In this document: piece by piece, positions 25,840 through 34,423 of the stretch
How the letters are laid out: every line of letters starts with the position of its first letter
Position numbering within the stretch: the stretch's first letter is position 1
From: Brevibacillus invocatus
GTDB taxonomy: Bacteria > Bacillota > Bacilli > Brevibacillales > Brevibacillaceae
Reading direction: 5' to 3'
Assembly (NCBI RefSeq): GCF_003710915.1
Contig: NZ_RHHR01000013.1
Span: forward strand, 173,011 to 237,010
Length of the DNA stretch: 64,000 nucleotides
Position numbers and translations under genes: made by a program
Notes under the pieces: generated by a model
Seen by the model: the letters and a program-made list of their open reading frames with translations, nothing else
What the model was told of the DNA's origin: nothing
The model's database searches: none

Positions 25840-27153
25840 TTACGAAGCTTCAGATACGGTTGTTTTGTTTTCTGTCATGGCTTGCTGCAAATTTTTGTTC
25901 CAGTGAACCAGAACGAGATTGAGCACGACCGCTGTCAAGGAACCGGTGACGATTCCGTTTTGCAGCAGCATTTTCATCATGGTAGGCAATTGATCAAACA
26001 TGCTTGGCACAGCAGCGGAGCCAAGTCCCACCGCGATACTGCATGCAGCGATCAGCAGATTTTCGTTTTGACGCAGATCGACCTGAGACAAAATATTGAT
26101 CCCGGATGCTACGACCATTCCAAACATGGCGACCATTGCTCCACCCAACACAGGGTTTGGAATAACAGTCGTCAGCGCAGCCAGCTTTGGCAGCAGACCC
26201 AATACGATCAAGATTCCCCCTGCGCCGATCATCACGTCGCGGCTTTTGATTCCGCTCAATTGAACCAGTCCAACGTTTTGGGAAAAGGCGGTATATGGAA
26301 AAGCGTTGAAAATCCCACCGAGCACGATCGCTACCCCTTCTCCACGCAAGCCTTTTACGACATCTTGCTTGCTAACTTCCGTATTGGTTGTTTTCCCCAG
26401 TGCGAAGTAAACCCCCGTCGATTCCGCCATGCTGATGATATTTACGAGGATCATGGTAATAATGGCCACAATGCTAAACTCAGGTACTCCGAAATAGAAA
26501 GGCTCCACGACACTAAACCAGGATGCTTCGCTTACCGTTCCAAAATGGACCATACCCATCATATACCCTACAACCGTACCTGCGACCAATCCGATCAATA
26601 CCGAAATCGCACGGATAAATCCAGTTGTAAACCGATTGATCAACAGAATAACGATCAGTGTACCCAACGCTAGCAGCAGGTTGCGTGGTTGGCCAAAATC
26701 AGCACTGCCTTGTCCACCTGCCACGTTGTTCATCGCAACCGGAATGAGAGAGAGACCGATAATCGTAACCACAGAGCCTTGTACGACTGTCGGGAAGAAT
26801 TTGAGCAGCTTCCCAAAGAGAGGAGCCGCCAGTACGACGAATATACCAGAGACAATAATCGCACCGTAGGCGGTGGCGAGGTTGCTCGTCGAGGCAATCG
26901 CGATAATCGGCCCCACGGCGGTAAATGTACAGCCCAGCACGACAGGAAGACGAATCCCGGTGTAGCGCGTACCAATCACCTGCAAGAGAGTGGCGATACC
27001 GCATGTGAACAGGTCAGCCGCAATCAAATAGGCGATCTGGGCAGGTGTCAGATTCAAAGCTCCCCCGATAATCAGGGGCACGACTACTGCACCAGCATAC
27101 ATGGCCAAGACATGCTGCAAGCCTAAGGTAACTACTTTTTGTTTGGATAGCAT
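25840..27153 (-). CDS. pbuX: Xanthine permease
   Basis: A 437-residue nucleobase/cation symporter-2 protein that imports xanthine. It has about 12-14 membrane segments, beginning LGLQHVLAMYAGAVVVPLIIG, the family signature FPYTAFSQNVGLVQLSG, and NPVLGGAMVAMFGMV. Being second to xpt under one guanine riboswitch, as in B. subtilis, identifies its substrate class. Confidence 0.95.
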   Translation of the reverse strand: MLSKQKVVTLGLQHVLAMYAGAVVVPLIIGGALNLTPAQIAYLIAADLFTCGIATLLQVIGTRYTGIRLPVVLGCTFTAVGPIIAIASTSNLATAYGAIIVSGIFVVLAAPLFGKLLKFFPTVVQGSVVTIIGLSLIPVAMNNVAGGQGSADFGQPRNLLLALGTLIVILLINRFTTGFIRAISVLIGLVAGTVVGYMMGMVHFGTVSEASWFSVVEPFYFGVPEFSIVAIITMILVNIISMAESTGVYFALGKTTNTEVSKQDVVKGLRGEGVAIVLGGIFNAFPYTAFSQNVGLVQLSGIKSRDVMIGAGGILIVLGLLPKLAALTTVIPNPVLGGAMVAMFGMVVASGINILSQVDLRQNENLLIAACSIAVGLGSAAVPSMFDQLPTMMKMLLQNGIVTGSLTAVVLNLVLVHWNKNLQQAMTENKTTVSEAS

Positions 27154-27190
27154 GACGGTTTGACTCTCTCCTCTTTATCCTACTTATTTT

Positions 27191-27781
27191 TTATACACGA
27201 CTCGTAGCAGGCTCGATGAATTCCATATGATTGACGGACATGGACTTGATTCTTGCCAGCGATTCGATCCGAATACCGGTCTGCTCCAGTAATCCGCGTC
27301 CTTCCTGAAAGCTTTTCTCAATGACTGCACCGATACCCACGGTATGTGCACCGGATTCCTTGATAATCTGTGTAAGTCCGATGAGCGCTGCACCTGTCGC
27401 AAGAAAATCGTCTACGATCAGGACGCGGTCCTCCGCTGACAGATACTGGCGGGAGACACTGATCTGATACGTCTCCTGACGAGTAAAGGAGTGTACAGGA
27501 GCGGCGTAAACCTCTTCAGACAAGGTGATCGCCTTTTTCTTTTTTGCATAGATAAACGGTACGCCCAACGCAAATGCGGTTGCCATCGCGAAGTGAATGC
27601 CGCTCGCCTCAATCGTCAGCACCTTGGTAATGCCCTCATCTTTGAACAGCTCCGCAAAGGTCTGCCCGATATTCATGGTCAATTGCGGATCAACCTGATG
27701 ATTCAGAAACGAATCCACTTTCAAGACAGATTCGGATAACACTTTCCCATCACGCATGATACGCTCTTGCAGTTCTTTCAT
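27191..27781 (-). CDS. xpt: Xanthine phosphoribosyltransferase
   Basis: The enzyme converts xanthine and PRPP to XMP for purine salvage. The 196-residue type I phosphoribosyltransferase carries the PRPP loop VLIVDDFLATGAA and an N-terminal KELQERIMRDGKVL typical of Xpt. The ATG follows GGAGGGGGACAAACAGAA. It heads the xpt-pbuX operon and its leader holds the riboswitch and terminator. Confidence 0.95.
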   Translation of the reverse strand: MKELQERIMRDGKVLSESVLKVDSFLNHQVDPQLTMNIGQTFAELFKDEGITKVLTIEASGIHFAMATAFALGVPFIYAKKKKAITLSEEVYAAPVHSFTRQETYQISVSRQYLSAEDRVLIVDDFLATGAALIGLTQIIKESGAHTVGIGAVIEKSFQEGRGLLEQTGIRIESLARIKSMSVNHMEFIEPATSRV

Positions 27782-27822
27782 TTCTGTTTGTCCCCCTCCA
27801 TACTTTCCCTCTTCGCGCAGCT

Positions 27823-27904
27823 AAACAAATAAAGCCCAGAGCAGACAGGTCACTTGCTGGTTCATACAACCAACACCAAGTGAAACCTGTCCCTCTGGGC
27901 TTTT
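27823..27904 (-). terminator. Riboswitch-controlled terminator before xpt
   Basis: A long hairpin on the minus strand: AAAGCCCAGAG pairs with CTCTGGGCTTT, with inner GACAGGT/ACCTGTC-type and CACTTG/CAAGTG arms, followed by ATTTGTTT. It lies 40 bases before xpt and about 115 bases after the aptamer and should be the OFF state of the riboswitch. Confidence 0.88.
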
Positions 27905-28018
27905 CTCCCTCAGGTGTAGCACAATGAAGTGCCAGCGCCGCTCGGACCAGCTTTTTCCAAACAGCCGTAGAAAACCCAATCAGGCCACAGGAAAAACGGA
28001 ACCCTAGACGCTCTTTCA

Positions 28019-28086
28019 CTCGTAGTCAGGCGATTTACGGTCACCCGGTAGAAACTGTTGGGCCTTATTCCCAAAATTATACGAGC
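28019..28086 (-). promoter_or_regulatory. Guanine-class purine riboswitch aptamer
   Basis: The minus strand has P1 (CTCGT/ACGAG), TATAAT at J1/2, P2 with loop GGAATAAGG, the J2/3 core AGTTTCTACC, P3 with loop ACCGTAAAT and J3/1 GACTA. The base equivalent to position 74 is C (GACTA, not GATTA), which specifies guanine or hypoxanthine rather than adenine. It controls xpt-pbuX through the terminator at 27823-27904. The 465 bases between xpt and rsgA hold only this leader and terminators. Confidence 0.96.
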
Positions 28087-28189
28087 ATGCAGTATGCTTT
28101 TTCGATATTGACCAATCTATCATATCTGGCAAAGCGGGAGCAAGCGTTATTTTTTTGAAAAGAAAAGAATCCCACAAAATTTTGGATCA

Positions 28190-28230
28190 AAAAAAATAAT
28201 CCCTCGGTCATCCGATCAAACCGAGGGATT
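28190..28230 (-). terminator. Terminator of rsgA
   Basis: AATCCCTCGGT with its complement forms an 11-bp stem, followed by eight T on the minus strand. Confidence 0.93.
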
Positions 28231-28245
28231 TGTTTCATTTGAACC

Positions 28246-29343
28246 CTATACTTTTTTCTTCTTCTGACGTTGCCCCATCGAGATTTTCTTCCATTTATCC
28301 TTCTCTGCCGCCTGTAGTCTCGCATCTTCCTTGCGAGCCAGGTGGGCAAGCTCTCTTTGCAGCTTGCGATAGCTGTCATAGCGCGCCTGATCCAACGAGC
28401 CGTCTGCGAGTGCTGCCTGGATCGCACATCCCGGTTCGCGCAGATGCTGACAATCATGGAATCGGCAGTCTTCCGCCATCGACTCAATATCGTCAAAGGT
28501 CCCGCGAAAGCCTTCGTCCGCTTCCCACAGCTGCAGCTCTCTCATACCCGGCGTGTCAATCATCAACCCACCACTCGGCAAAAGAAACAGCTCCCGATGT
28601 GTCGTCGTATGACGTCCACGATCGTCTCCCTCACGCACGCCGCTGACTCGCTGCATCTCGACGCCACTCAGTTTGTTGATCAAGGTGGATTTCCCTACAC
28701 CGGAGGAACCGAGCAAGGCAATCGTCTTGCCCACACCCAGATACGGGGAGAGCTGCTCCAAACCTTCTCCTTGCTCTGCACTCACTACATGTACGGGTAC
28801 GCCAATCGCAACGGATTCTACCTCGTTCAGACGTGCATCCAGATCATCGCACAAATCCGCTTTGCTCAGCACGATGACAGGCGTGGCGCCACTTTCCCAA
28901 GCCAGGATCAGATAGCGCTCCATTCTGCGCAGATTGAAGTCATTGTTCAAGGCATTCACGAGAAATACCGTATCGACGTTCGTCGCCACGATCTGCTCTT
29001 CCACTGTCGATCCTGCTACTTTGCGAGAGAACTTGGATTTGCGCGGGAGCAGAGCGTGGATCGTCGCTTTCTTTTCTTCCGCTCGCGGGCTGATCACCAC
29101 CCAGTCTCCGACAGCCGGGTAATCCTCACGCCCCGTTGCCTCATAGCGCAGTTTTCCTGTCACTTCACCCAGAAGCTCACCGTACTCGCTTTGAAGACGG
29201 TACACACGTTTATGTTCCAGCGTAATGCGTCCCACGCTGTAGCCTTGTTCGGCGTAAGGGGCAAAATGCTCTGCAAAAAAAGCATTCCAGCCCATTTTTT
29301 GTAAAATAGCTTGATCTTGTTTTCCTTGTTGATTCTGATTCAC
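28246..29343 (-). CDS. rsgA: RsgA-family ribosome-associated GTPase
   Basis: RsgA GTPases bind the 30S subunit and assist late maturation. The 365 residues show the circularly permuted order G4 (LSKADL), G1 (GSSGVGKST), G3 (DTPGMRE), then a zinc module ([14 protein letters not shown]). An N-terminal OB fold (about 45-110) and a basic C-terminal tail are present. It is longer than B. subtilis CpgA (298), matching the extended YjeQ-like subgroup; the genome may also have a shorter paralogue. It stands alone. Confidence 0.88.
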   Translation of the reverse strand: MNQNQQGKQDQAILQKMGWNAFFAEHFAPYAEQGYSVGRITLEHKRVYRLQSEYGELLGEVTGKLRYEATGREDYPAVGDWVVISPRAEEKKATIHALLPRKSKFSRKVAGSTVEEQIVATNVDTVFLVNALNNDFNLRRMERYLILAWESGATPVIVLSKADLCDDLDARLNEVESVAIGVPVHVVSAEQGEGLEQLSPYLGVGKTIALLGSSGVGKSTLINKLSGVEMQRVSGVREGDDRGRHTTTHRELFLLPSGGLMIDTPGMRELQLWEADEGFRGTFDDIESMAEDCRFHDCQHLREPGCAIQAALADGSLDQARYDSYRKLQRELAHLARKEDARLQAAEKDKWKKISMGQRQKKKKV

Positions 29344-29391
29344 CTACGGATTCCCCCTGCAAATGGTTTGTACATAACATGCCTAAAACCA

Positions 29392-29455
29392 GTCACAGTA
29401 GAATCCTCATCTGGTAAACGGTATGTGGTTCGTTTAAAAGGAGGATTCCTGTGAC
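29392..29455. repeat. Large imperfect palindrome upstream of rsgA
   Basis: GTCACAG plus GAATCCTC (29392-29408) pairs with GAGGATTC plus CTGTGAC (29441-29455); inside, TAAACG pairs with CGTTTA. That is 15 bp plus 6 bp of stem with no T-run, so it is not a normal terminator. It lies in the likely 5' region of rsgA. The rest of 29343-29595 shows no gene. Confidence 0.65.
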
Positions 29456-29594
29456 CCGACTTCTGCGATCTCAACAATGCTCGTTTTTACCATAAAACAT
29501 CTCTCCTTTTTTACCTCCATACCATGTCCCGATTGGTGGTCTGGATGTTTTCTACCCAATTATTGTAACATGGGGACTGCGAAATGCAACAGGA

Positions 29595-29792
29595 TCAGTC
29601 GCCCCCGCCGCCTCCGCCATCTCCGCCTCCACTATCACTGCTACAGTCATGTCGACTGTCCGAACCATACGAAGAAGAACCTCCATCCCCAGCGGAACCG
29701 TACCTTCTTCTTTTCTTGCCTTTTTTGCCAGCATTCATCAACACAATCATGAAGACAAACACAAAAATGATTCCTACCACGAGCAACTCCAT
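29595..29792 (-). CDS. Small membrane protein with Gly/Ser-rich tail
   Basis: 65 residues: a single N-terminal transmembrane helix (MELLVVGIIFVFVFMIVLM), a basic cluster (KKGKKRRR) placing the tail in the cytosol, then a low-complexity Ser/Gly/Asp tail ending GGGGGGD. The ATG has an ideal AAAGGAGGCGGATGA site. The tail resembles the Gly/Ser tails that follow TPM-type proteins such as YdjH, but no TPM domain is present. Function unknown. Confidence 0.62.
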   Translation of the reverse strand: MELLVVGIIFVFVFMIVLMNAGKKGKKRRRYGSAGDGGSSSYGSDSRHDCSSDSGGGDGGGGGGD

Positions 29793-29830
29793 TCATCCGC
29801 CTCCTTTCGTCGCCTGATTTTGGCTTGAAT

Positions 29831-31069
29831 TTACCGCTTGCGCAACGCACGCCCAAATACCAGCAAGATCGGCATGAACAGGACTGCCGCTACGATCAGC
29901 GAAGCCCGAATCGAATAACGGCTCCCAACCCAGCCGACAAAGGGACCACCTGCTGTTTGTCCCAAGGCATCGGTCTGACCCATCATGGAGAGGATGGTCG
30001 CCCTTACCTTGCCTTCGATGTTCAAGTTGAGCCAGGTATCATAGAGAGGCTCGATCAGTGTTCCCAGCATTCCGATCAGCAGCAGGGAGACAAGAGCCCA
30101 GGTAAAGCTGGGTGAAAAAGCAAACGCCAAAATGGCAGCGATCCGAAGCCCTGTCAGGACAAACATGCCGTTTAGTACGACACGCTCGTTGTTCATATCC
30201 AATCGCCGTTCAGTCAATCGAACGACAAAGATACTGAGAAATGTAGAAACGGCCGCGATCAACCCGAACCACATCGCCAGCGATAGGTTGGAATCCGGTA
30301 TTCCGACCTCCAAGATCAGATGTGCTTCGCGAAGTCTGTCATACCCTTCTGAAGCAGCACCGCTGAATAAAGTAACCAGCAAAATCATCAACAGCACCGG
30401 TTGTCTACGAATGACTTTGGCTCCATGTAGCCATGTCGATTTCATCTCGTGCCAATGCGTTGTCCCCTCCACACGCTCTGGTCGGACAAAGCGCTGCTCC
30501 TGCATGAAAACAAGCAGGAAAACCCCCAACACCAGGTAGAGAAAGCCTCCGATCATGTAGGGCAAATGGGTTCCGAGTGTGGATAGAGCCACACTCAGCG
30601 CAATACCCGCTAGCGTCCCCATCAAGGAATAGCGCTTCGCCTTCAAAAACAGATTGCCCATTTGGCTGGCGCCGACTTCATCCACAATCCAAGCCGTATC
30701 TGCACCACTTATCAGGGTGTAGCCGATCCCGCATACGAACTGACTGATCAGCACCCAAACGAATACTGTGACGAGCGGAATGAGCCCATCTAGTGATGGA
30801 ATAAAGCCTTGCAGGACAAATCCACTGCCGAGCACAAACATTCCGGCAATGACGGAAAGCCTGCGACTATAGGTGTCTGCCACCACACCAGTGATTCCTT
30901 CAAAAATCAAAACGGTCAACTCCAGCACCATCCCGACGATCAACAGCTCCAGCGGGTTCAGCCCCAGTGTCGCTATGTAGAAAATGGCATACGTCGTAAA
31001 CATGGTGCTATTGGCAAAGGACTGGATAAACGACATGATCATATATAGATGTGACGCGTGTAACTTCAT
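29831..31069 (-). CDS. MFS transporter
   Basis: A 412-residue major facilitator with 12 predicted helices. MFS loop motifs are recognisable (GVVADTYSRRLSVIAGM after helix 2, and ERRLDMNNE between the halves). Most relatives are drug or metabolite exporters; the substrate is not evident. The ATG follows GGTGGACACAGTTAA, a mediocre site. The truncated ada gene lies upstream on the same strand. Confidence 0.85.
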   Translation of the reverse strand: MKLHASHLYMIMSFIQSFANSTMFTTYAIFYIATLGLNPLELLIVGMVLELTVLIFEGITGVVADTYSRRLSVIAGMFVLGSGFVLQGFIPSLDGLIPLVTVFVWVLISQFVCGIGYTLISGADTAWIVDEVGASQMGNLFLKAKRYSLMGTLAGIALSVALSTLGTHLPYMIGGFLYLVLGVFLLVFMQEQRFVRPERVEGTTHWHEMKSTWLHGAKVIRRQPVLLMILLVTLFSGAASEGYDRLREAHLILEVGIPDSNLSLAMWFGLIAAVSTFLSIFVVRLTERRLDMNNERVVLNGMFVLTGLRIAAILAFAFSPSFTWALVSLLLIGMLGTLIEPLYDTWLNLNIEGKVRATILSMMGQTDALGQTAGGPFVGWVGSRYSIRASLIVAAVLFMPILLVFGRALRKR

Positions 31070-31179
31070 TTAACTGTGTCCACCCTTCCGGCAGACAACA
31101 CGTCACGGTTCACTTGCGTATTCAGTTGTCCACGACCCTAGAAAAGCAAATGCGCACGTGTCGTTCTACCGCTTGTTTT

Positions 31180-31683
31180 TTACTCCGTTTTGTACGTTTT
31201 GAACAGCATGAGAAAATGTTTGCATGCAAGTACACCTCCAATTGAATTAACTTTATTATAACGGAATTGAAATAATTGGATACAGTGAAAAAACATGATT
31301 TCATTCTCCACAAAGGTCATGCCAAACCTTTTCTTGAATTGCCTGCGAGCCGTTGAAACATCTACGCCCATCGCTGCAAAGTCTTTCTCCGTCCATCGTT
31401 TCTCAGGTTCGGCTTCCACTGCATCGACCAGCTTCTGAACAAGTTCAGATACTTGATTGGGATGAGAGAGAGGACGACATCTCTTGCACGGTCGAAACGA
31501 CGCCAGCAGTGCTTGCTCTGCCGTTTCAAAAAACTCGCAGTTCTCAAGCTTAGGCTTTCTCGCAGGGCAGGTCGGTCGACAGAAGACTCCCGTTGTTTTA
31601 ACCCCGACATAAAATACACCTTCGTACTCGGTGTTTTTATCGAGAAGTGCTTGATAATAGTGTTCTTTCATTACCGAGTCCAT
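31180..31683 (-). pseudogene. Truncated Ada methylphosphotriester-repair regulator
   Basis: Ada proteins take methyl groups from DNA phosphotriesters on a zinc-bound cysteine and then activate repair genes. The zinc domain is intact (FCRPTCPARKP and FRPCKRC give the four Cys, residues 35-70). An AraC-type helix-turn-helix begins (DVSTARRQFKKRFGMTFVE) but homology stops at residue 126 (about 31306). It is followed by a 41-residue tail unlike any Ada. The second HTH helix bundle and any methyltransferase domain are absent. GAGGAGGAAATGG precedes the start, so a short protein could still be made. Confidence 0.8.
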
Positions 31684-31773
31684 CCATTTCCTCCTCGCCT
31701 ACTGCCTCTATATGCATGATAACCATGTGACAAAATGGACGTGACCGAAAATCAGGCATGAATATTTTTTTTC

Positions 31774-31815
31774 GAAAAAAAGAACGTACCTTCTCGATTA
31801 GAAAAGTACGTTCTT
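31774..31815 (-). terminator. Terminator of the DinB-like gene
   Basis: AAGAACGTAC pairs with GTACGTTCTT around a 16-base loop and runs into seven T on the minus strand. Confidence 0.9.
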
Positions 31816-31828
31816 CTCCTGATGATGA

Positions 31829-32314
31829 CTATTTTGTCGCGCTTTCTTGATGCTTAATGACTTTTAACAGGCTCGCAATCGTGGAAGCATGCATCGCTTC
31901 GTGAACGAAGGCAAAGTTGCACAGCTCAGCTTTTTGCTCAAATTGCAACGGCCCCATCGTAATCGGAGAGTTCAAAGCTCCTTCCAACGCCTCAGGAGCG
32001 ACTTCGGACAAGTGGTTCAACTGTGATGTCAGGTATTGCAGCAGCTCTTCCTTCGATGGCGGGGCATCTGTCCAATCCGCAGGTTTTGTTCCCATCTTGT
32101 AAAGTCCTGGATAGCCTTCCGGCAAGTCGATGGTATCGATCCCACACAGAGACAAGAAGGTATTCAGCGAGACGATAATATGACCCACGTTCCAGTTGAC
32201 CGTGTTGTTGAAGGGGACTGGTTGAACGTTAAAATACTCTTCAGGTAAGGATTGCAGCTGGTGCACCAAAATTTTTCGAATGGATTTTCCCGAGTTTAAA
32301 ATGGCCGTGGACAT
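31829..32314 (-). CDS. DinB-family protein
   Basis: A 161-residue four-helix-bundle protein of the DinB/YfiT type, a superfamily of metal-dependent, mostly thiol-linked enzymes. Likely metal histidines are in NWNVGHIIVSLN and FVHEAMHASTI (HxxxH-like near the C-terminus). The ATG at 32314 follows GGAGGAATGTTAGA; an upstream in-frame ATG lacks a site. Single gene between terminators. Some relatives use bacillithiol, but nothing here shows the substrate. Confidence 0.82.
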   Translation of the reverse strand: MSTAILNSGKSIRKILVHQLQSLPEEYFNVQPVPFNNTVNWNVGHIIVSLNTFLSLCGIDTIDLPEGYPGLYKMGTKPADWTDAPPSKEELLQYLTSQLNHLSEVAPEALEGALNSPITMGPLQFEQKAELCNFAFVHEAMHASTIASLLKVIKHQESATK

Positions 32315-32393
32315 TCTAACATTCCTCCATTTATATAGAAAATACACACATTTCCATTGTACACCATTTACCTATCCTTCCGGAGTAAATCTT

Positions 32394-33020
32394 CTAGGCT
32401 TTTTTACGGAAAAAGCTAATGATGGAAAGCAGCAAAGCCAGACCAGAGAGAACCAAGGGCAAGCTGTTTCCGCCGCTGCCAGTGCCTTCGCTTCCTGCCG
32501 CAGGAGCTGCTGTTTCTGCCCCATGCGAGTGACCATGTCCGTCACCTGCTCCAGCACCTTCCTTGATGGTCGTCACGGAAGCAGGGGTTTTCGAATCCTG
32601 CTCTCCTGTCCACTCCACGACTTCTCCGTCCGTATACGTCTGGTAAGCTTTCCAAGCAACCTCACCCGCTTCTTTCGGGTTGGCGCCGACAAAGGCAAAC
32701 TCCATGAATTCGTGAGCTTTGATACCGCCATCTGTCGCGGTCCAGATCAAAGCCGTATTTCGTCCCTCAGCGTCCTTTTCGAATTCATAGCTCCAGCCCG
32801 GCACTGGCTGTACGGTGCTTACCTTCACGCCTGACGGGAACTCCAGCTTTACCTTGACTGTATTGACGTCTTTTTCCACCGGGACACGCACCGTATATTT
32901 CTCATAGGCCCCAGTCGTCGTCTCTTTGGGATACACATTTACATGCGCTTGTGCAGCTGAGCTCAGTGTCAAAATCGCTCCTGCTACAAGCAGACTACTC
33001 ATCCATTTTGTCGTTTTCAT
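32394..33020 (-). CDS. ycnI: YcnI-type copper-binding membrane protein
   Basis: YcnI (DUF1775) binds copper outside the membrane with an N-terminal histidine exposed by signal cleavage. The 208 residues have a signal peptide ending in AQA, mature start HVNVYPKE (so His1 is the expected ligand), PVPGWSYEFEKD with the conserved Trp, a His-rich linker (GDGHGHSHG) and a C-terminal transmembrane anchor with RKKA. The ATG at 33020 follows GAGGAGGACGTAGGT. It lies 17 bases after ycnJ in the same orientation. Confidence 0.93.
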   Translation of the reverse strand: MKTTKWMSSLLVAGAILTLSSAAQAHVNVYPKETTTGAYEKYTVRVPVEKDVNTVKVKLEFPSGVKVSTVQPVPGWSYEFEKDAEGRNTALIWTATDGGIKAHEFMEFAFVGANPKEAGEVAWKAYQTYTDGEVVEWTGEQDSKTPASVTTIKEGAGAGDGHGHSHGAETAAPAAGSEGTGSGGNSLPLVLSGLALLLSIISFFRKKA

Positions 33021-33037
33021 ACCTACGTCCTCCTCTA

Positions 33038-34273
33038 TTATGTTCCGGGATATTGCGTGTGGCTCATCCACAATCCAGCCAGCATTGCCACGATTCCCAA
33101 CATCAATTCCCAACGCAACAAACTAGCCTGCAAAGTATTCTGCTGGCGCCAGTACCTGTTTTGTCTAAATGCGATTCCGAGCATGAGCAAGAAAGACGCT
33201 AGTTTGACATACAGCAGGTAGTTCCAGGTCATGGAGCTCTCCAAGAGACTTCCCACATCTGTCTGTACGGCCAGCATCAGAGCTCCGGTCAGTACAGCAA
33301 GGATTGCGGCAATAGCCACCATTCGCAAGAAGAAACGTTTGAAAACCGGGTTCCCTTGTTCAACCTGTCTGGATGTGAGCAGCAGATAGAAAAGCGCTCC
33401 AAGCCACAGGGCGACCGTACCTACATGCAAGAGCCGCAGGGCAAGAGACAGCCACACTGGTGAAATCCCCCATGCATGTCCGCCAAAAGCCTGTGTGCTG
33501 ATCAGCAGTGCCCAAATGAACAGATACCAGCCTGTGACCATGCCAGGAATCACGAGCAGCAGCAGCCATAAGAGCGAGATCAGCAGCATGATGGCAAAGG
33601 GTGATTGGAGCAATACCCCCCAATTGCCTTGCAGCAGGATCGTGGTAAGAGACACAGCCGGCAGCGACTCGTCGTAGAGAAACCAAAGAAAAAACAATCC
33701 GATCACCATGAGGAACCACCCGATTTGCCTGCCCATCCCCAATACTTGTGTAAAAGAAGGCAATCCGAAGCGTTGTGCCCGCCAGGCGACGAAGTACATG
33801 CCACCTCCCAGAAGAAGGAGTCCTTGGGTCAGGTGGCGATATACGATTAAATAGGTCGAATCACTTTGTCTTTGTTCCGGCATGACTACTGTGGCACTTT
33901 TTTGACCAATCGAAAACGACAGCCTTTCCTCCACCGGGTGTCCATCCTCCGAGACCACAGCTACGATCGCGTTGTAGGTTCCCTGCGCAAGCTCTGGCAG
34001 TCGCACATTCACCCTGGAAGCATCCCCTGGCTGAAGGGTAGGCTGTTCCAGCCTGACCTCGATTCCATTCCAGTCATACAGTCGAATGGATACCAGGTCC
34101 GGCTCCAGGGTTTCGGTAAATTGAAAGGAGAGCTGACCGGGGTTTGTTTTCAGCACCTCTCCCTCCTGCGGCGTGCTGCCCATCAGGCCGGCGTGCGCTT
34201 GTACAGATGCCATCCCGCCTAAGCTGAACACGAGCATCAGCATGATCCACAGGGAGACCAGATAACGTTTCAT
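33038..34273 (-). CDS. ycnJ: CopC-CopD copper import protein YcnJ
   Basis: YcnJ joins an extracellular CopC domain to a CopD membrane domain and imports copper. The 411 residues carry a signal peptide, CopC with N-terminal His (HAGLMGSTPQEGEVL) and EDGHPVEE, then about eight helices with FGGHAWG and LLHVGTVALWLGAL. The ATG at 34273 is preferred (GGAAGG eight bases ahead); an in-frame GTG lies three codons upstream. In B. subtilis ycnJ and ycnI sit with a CopY/YcnK regulator; no ycnK is seen here. Confidence 0.92.
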   Translation of the reverse strand: MKRYLVSLWIMLMLVFSLGGMASVQAHAGLMGSTPQEGEVLKTNPGQLSFQFTETLEPDLVSIRLYDWNGIEVRLEQPTLQPGDASRVNVRLPELAQGTYNAIVAVVSEDGHPVEERLSFSIGQKSATVVMPEQRQSDSTYLIVYRHLTQGLLLLGGGMYFVAWRAQRFGLPSFTQVLGMGRQIGWFLMVIGLFFLWFLYDESLPAVSLTTILLQGNWGVLLQSPFAIMLLISLLWLLLLVIPGMVTGWYLFIWALLISTQAFGGHAWGISPVWLSLALRLLHVGTVALWLGALFYLLLTSRQVEQGNPVFKRFFLRMVAIAAILAVLTGALMLAVQTDVGSLLESSMTWNYLLYVKLASFLLMLGIAFRQNRYWRQQNTLQASLLRWELMLGIVAMLAGLWMSHTQYPGT

Positions 34274-34368
34274 ACCTATCACCTTCCACTTTCGTATTCA
34301 TAACACTACCAGAAGGATGGCGTGTACCATATGGCTCATCCGGGCTATTTCTCGTGTCGATATTTTGT

Positions 34369-34408
34369 AAAAAAAAGCCAGGACCGGATCTTTCCAGTCA
34401 TGGCTTTG
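34369..34408 (-). terminator. Terminator of potABCD
   Basis: AAAGCCA pairs with TGGCTTT, with further inner pairing, and eight T follow on the minus strand, 15 bases after the potD stop. Confidence 0.82.
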
Positions 34409-34423
34409 ATTTTGCGATTTGGC

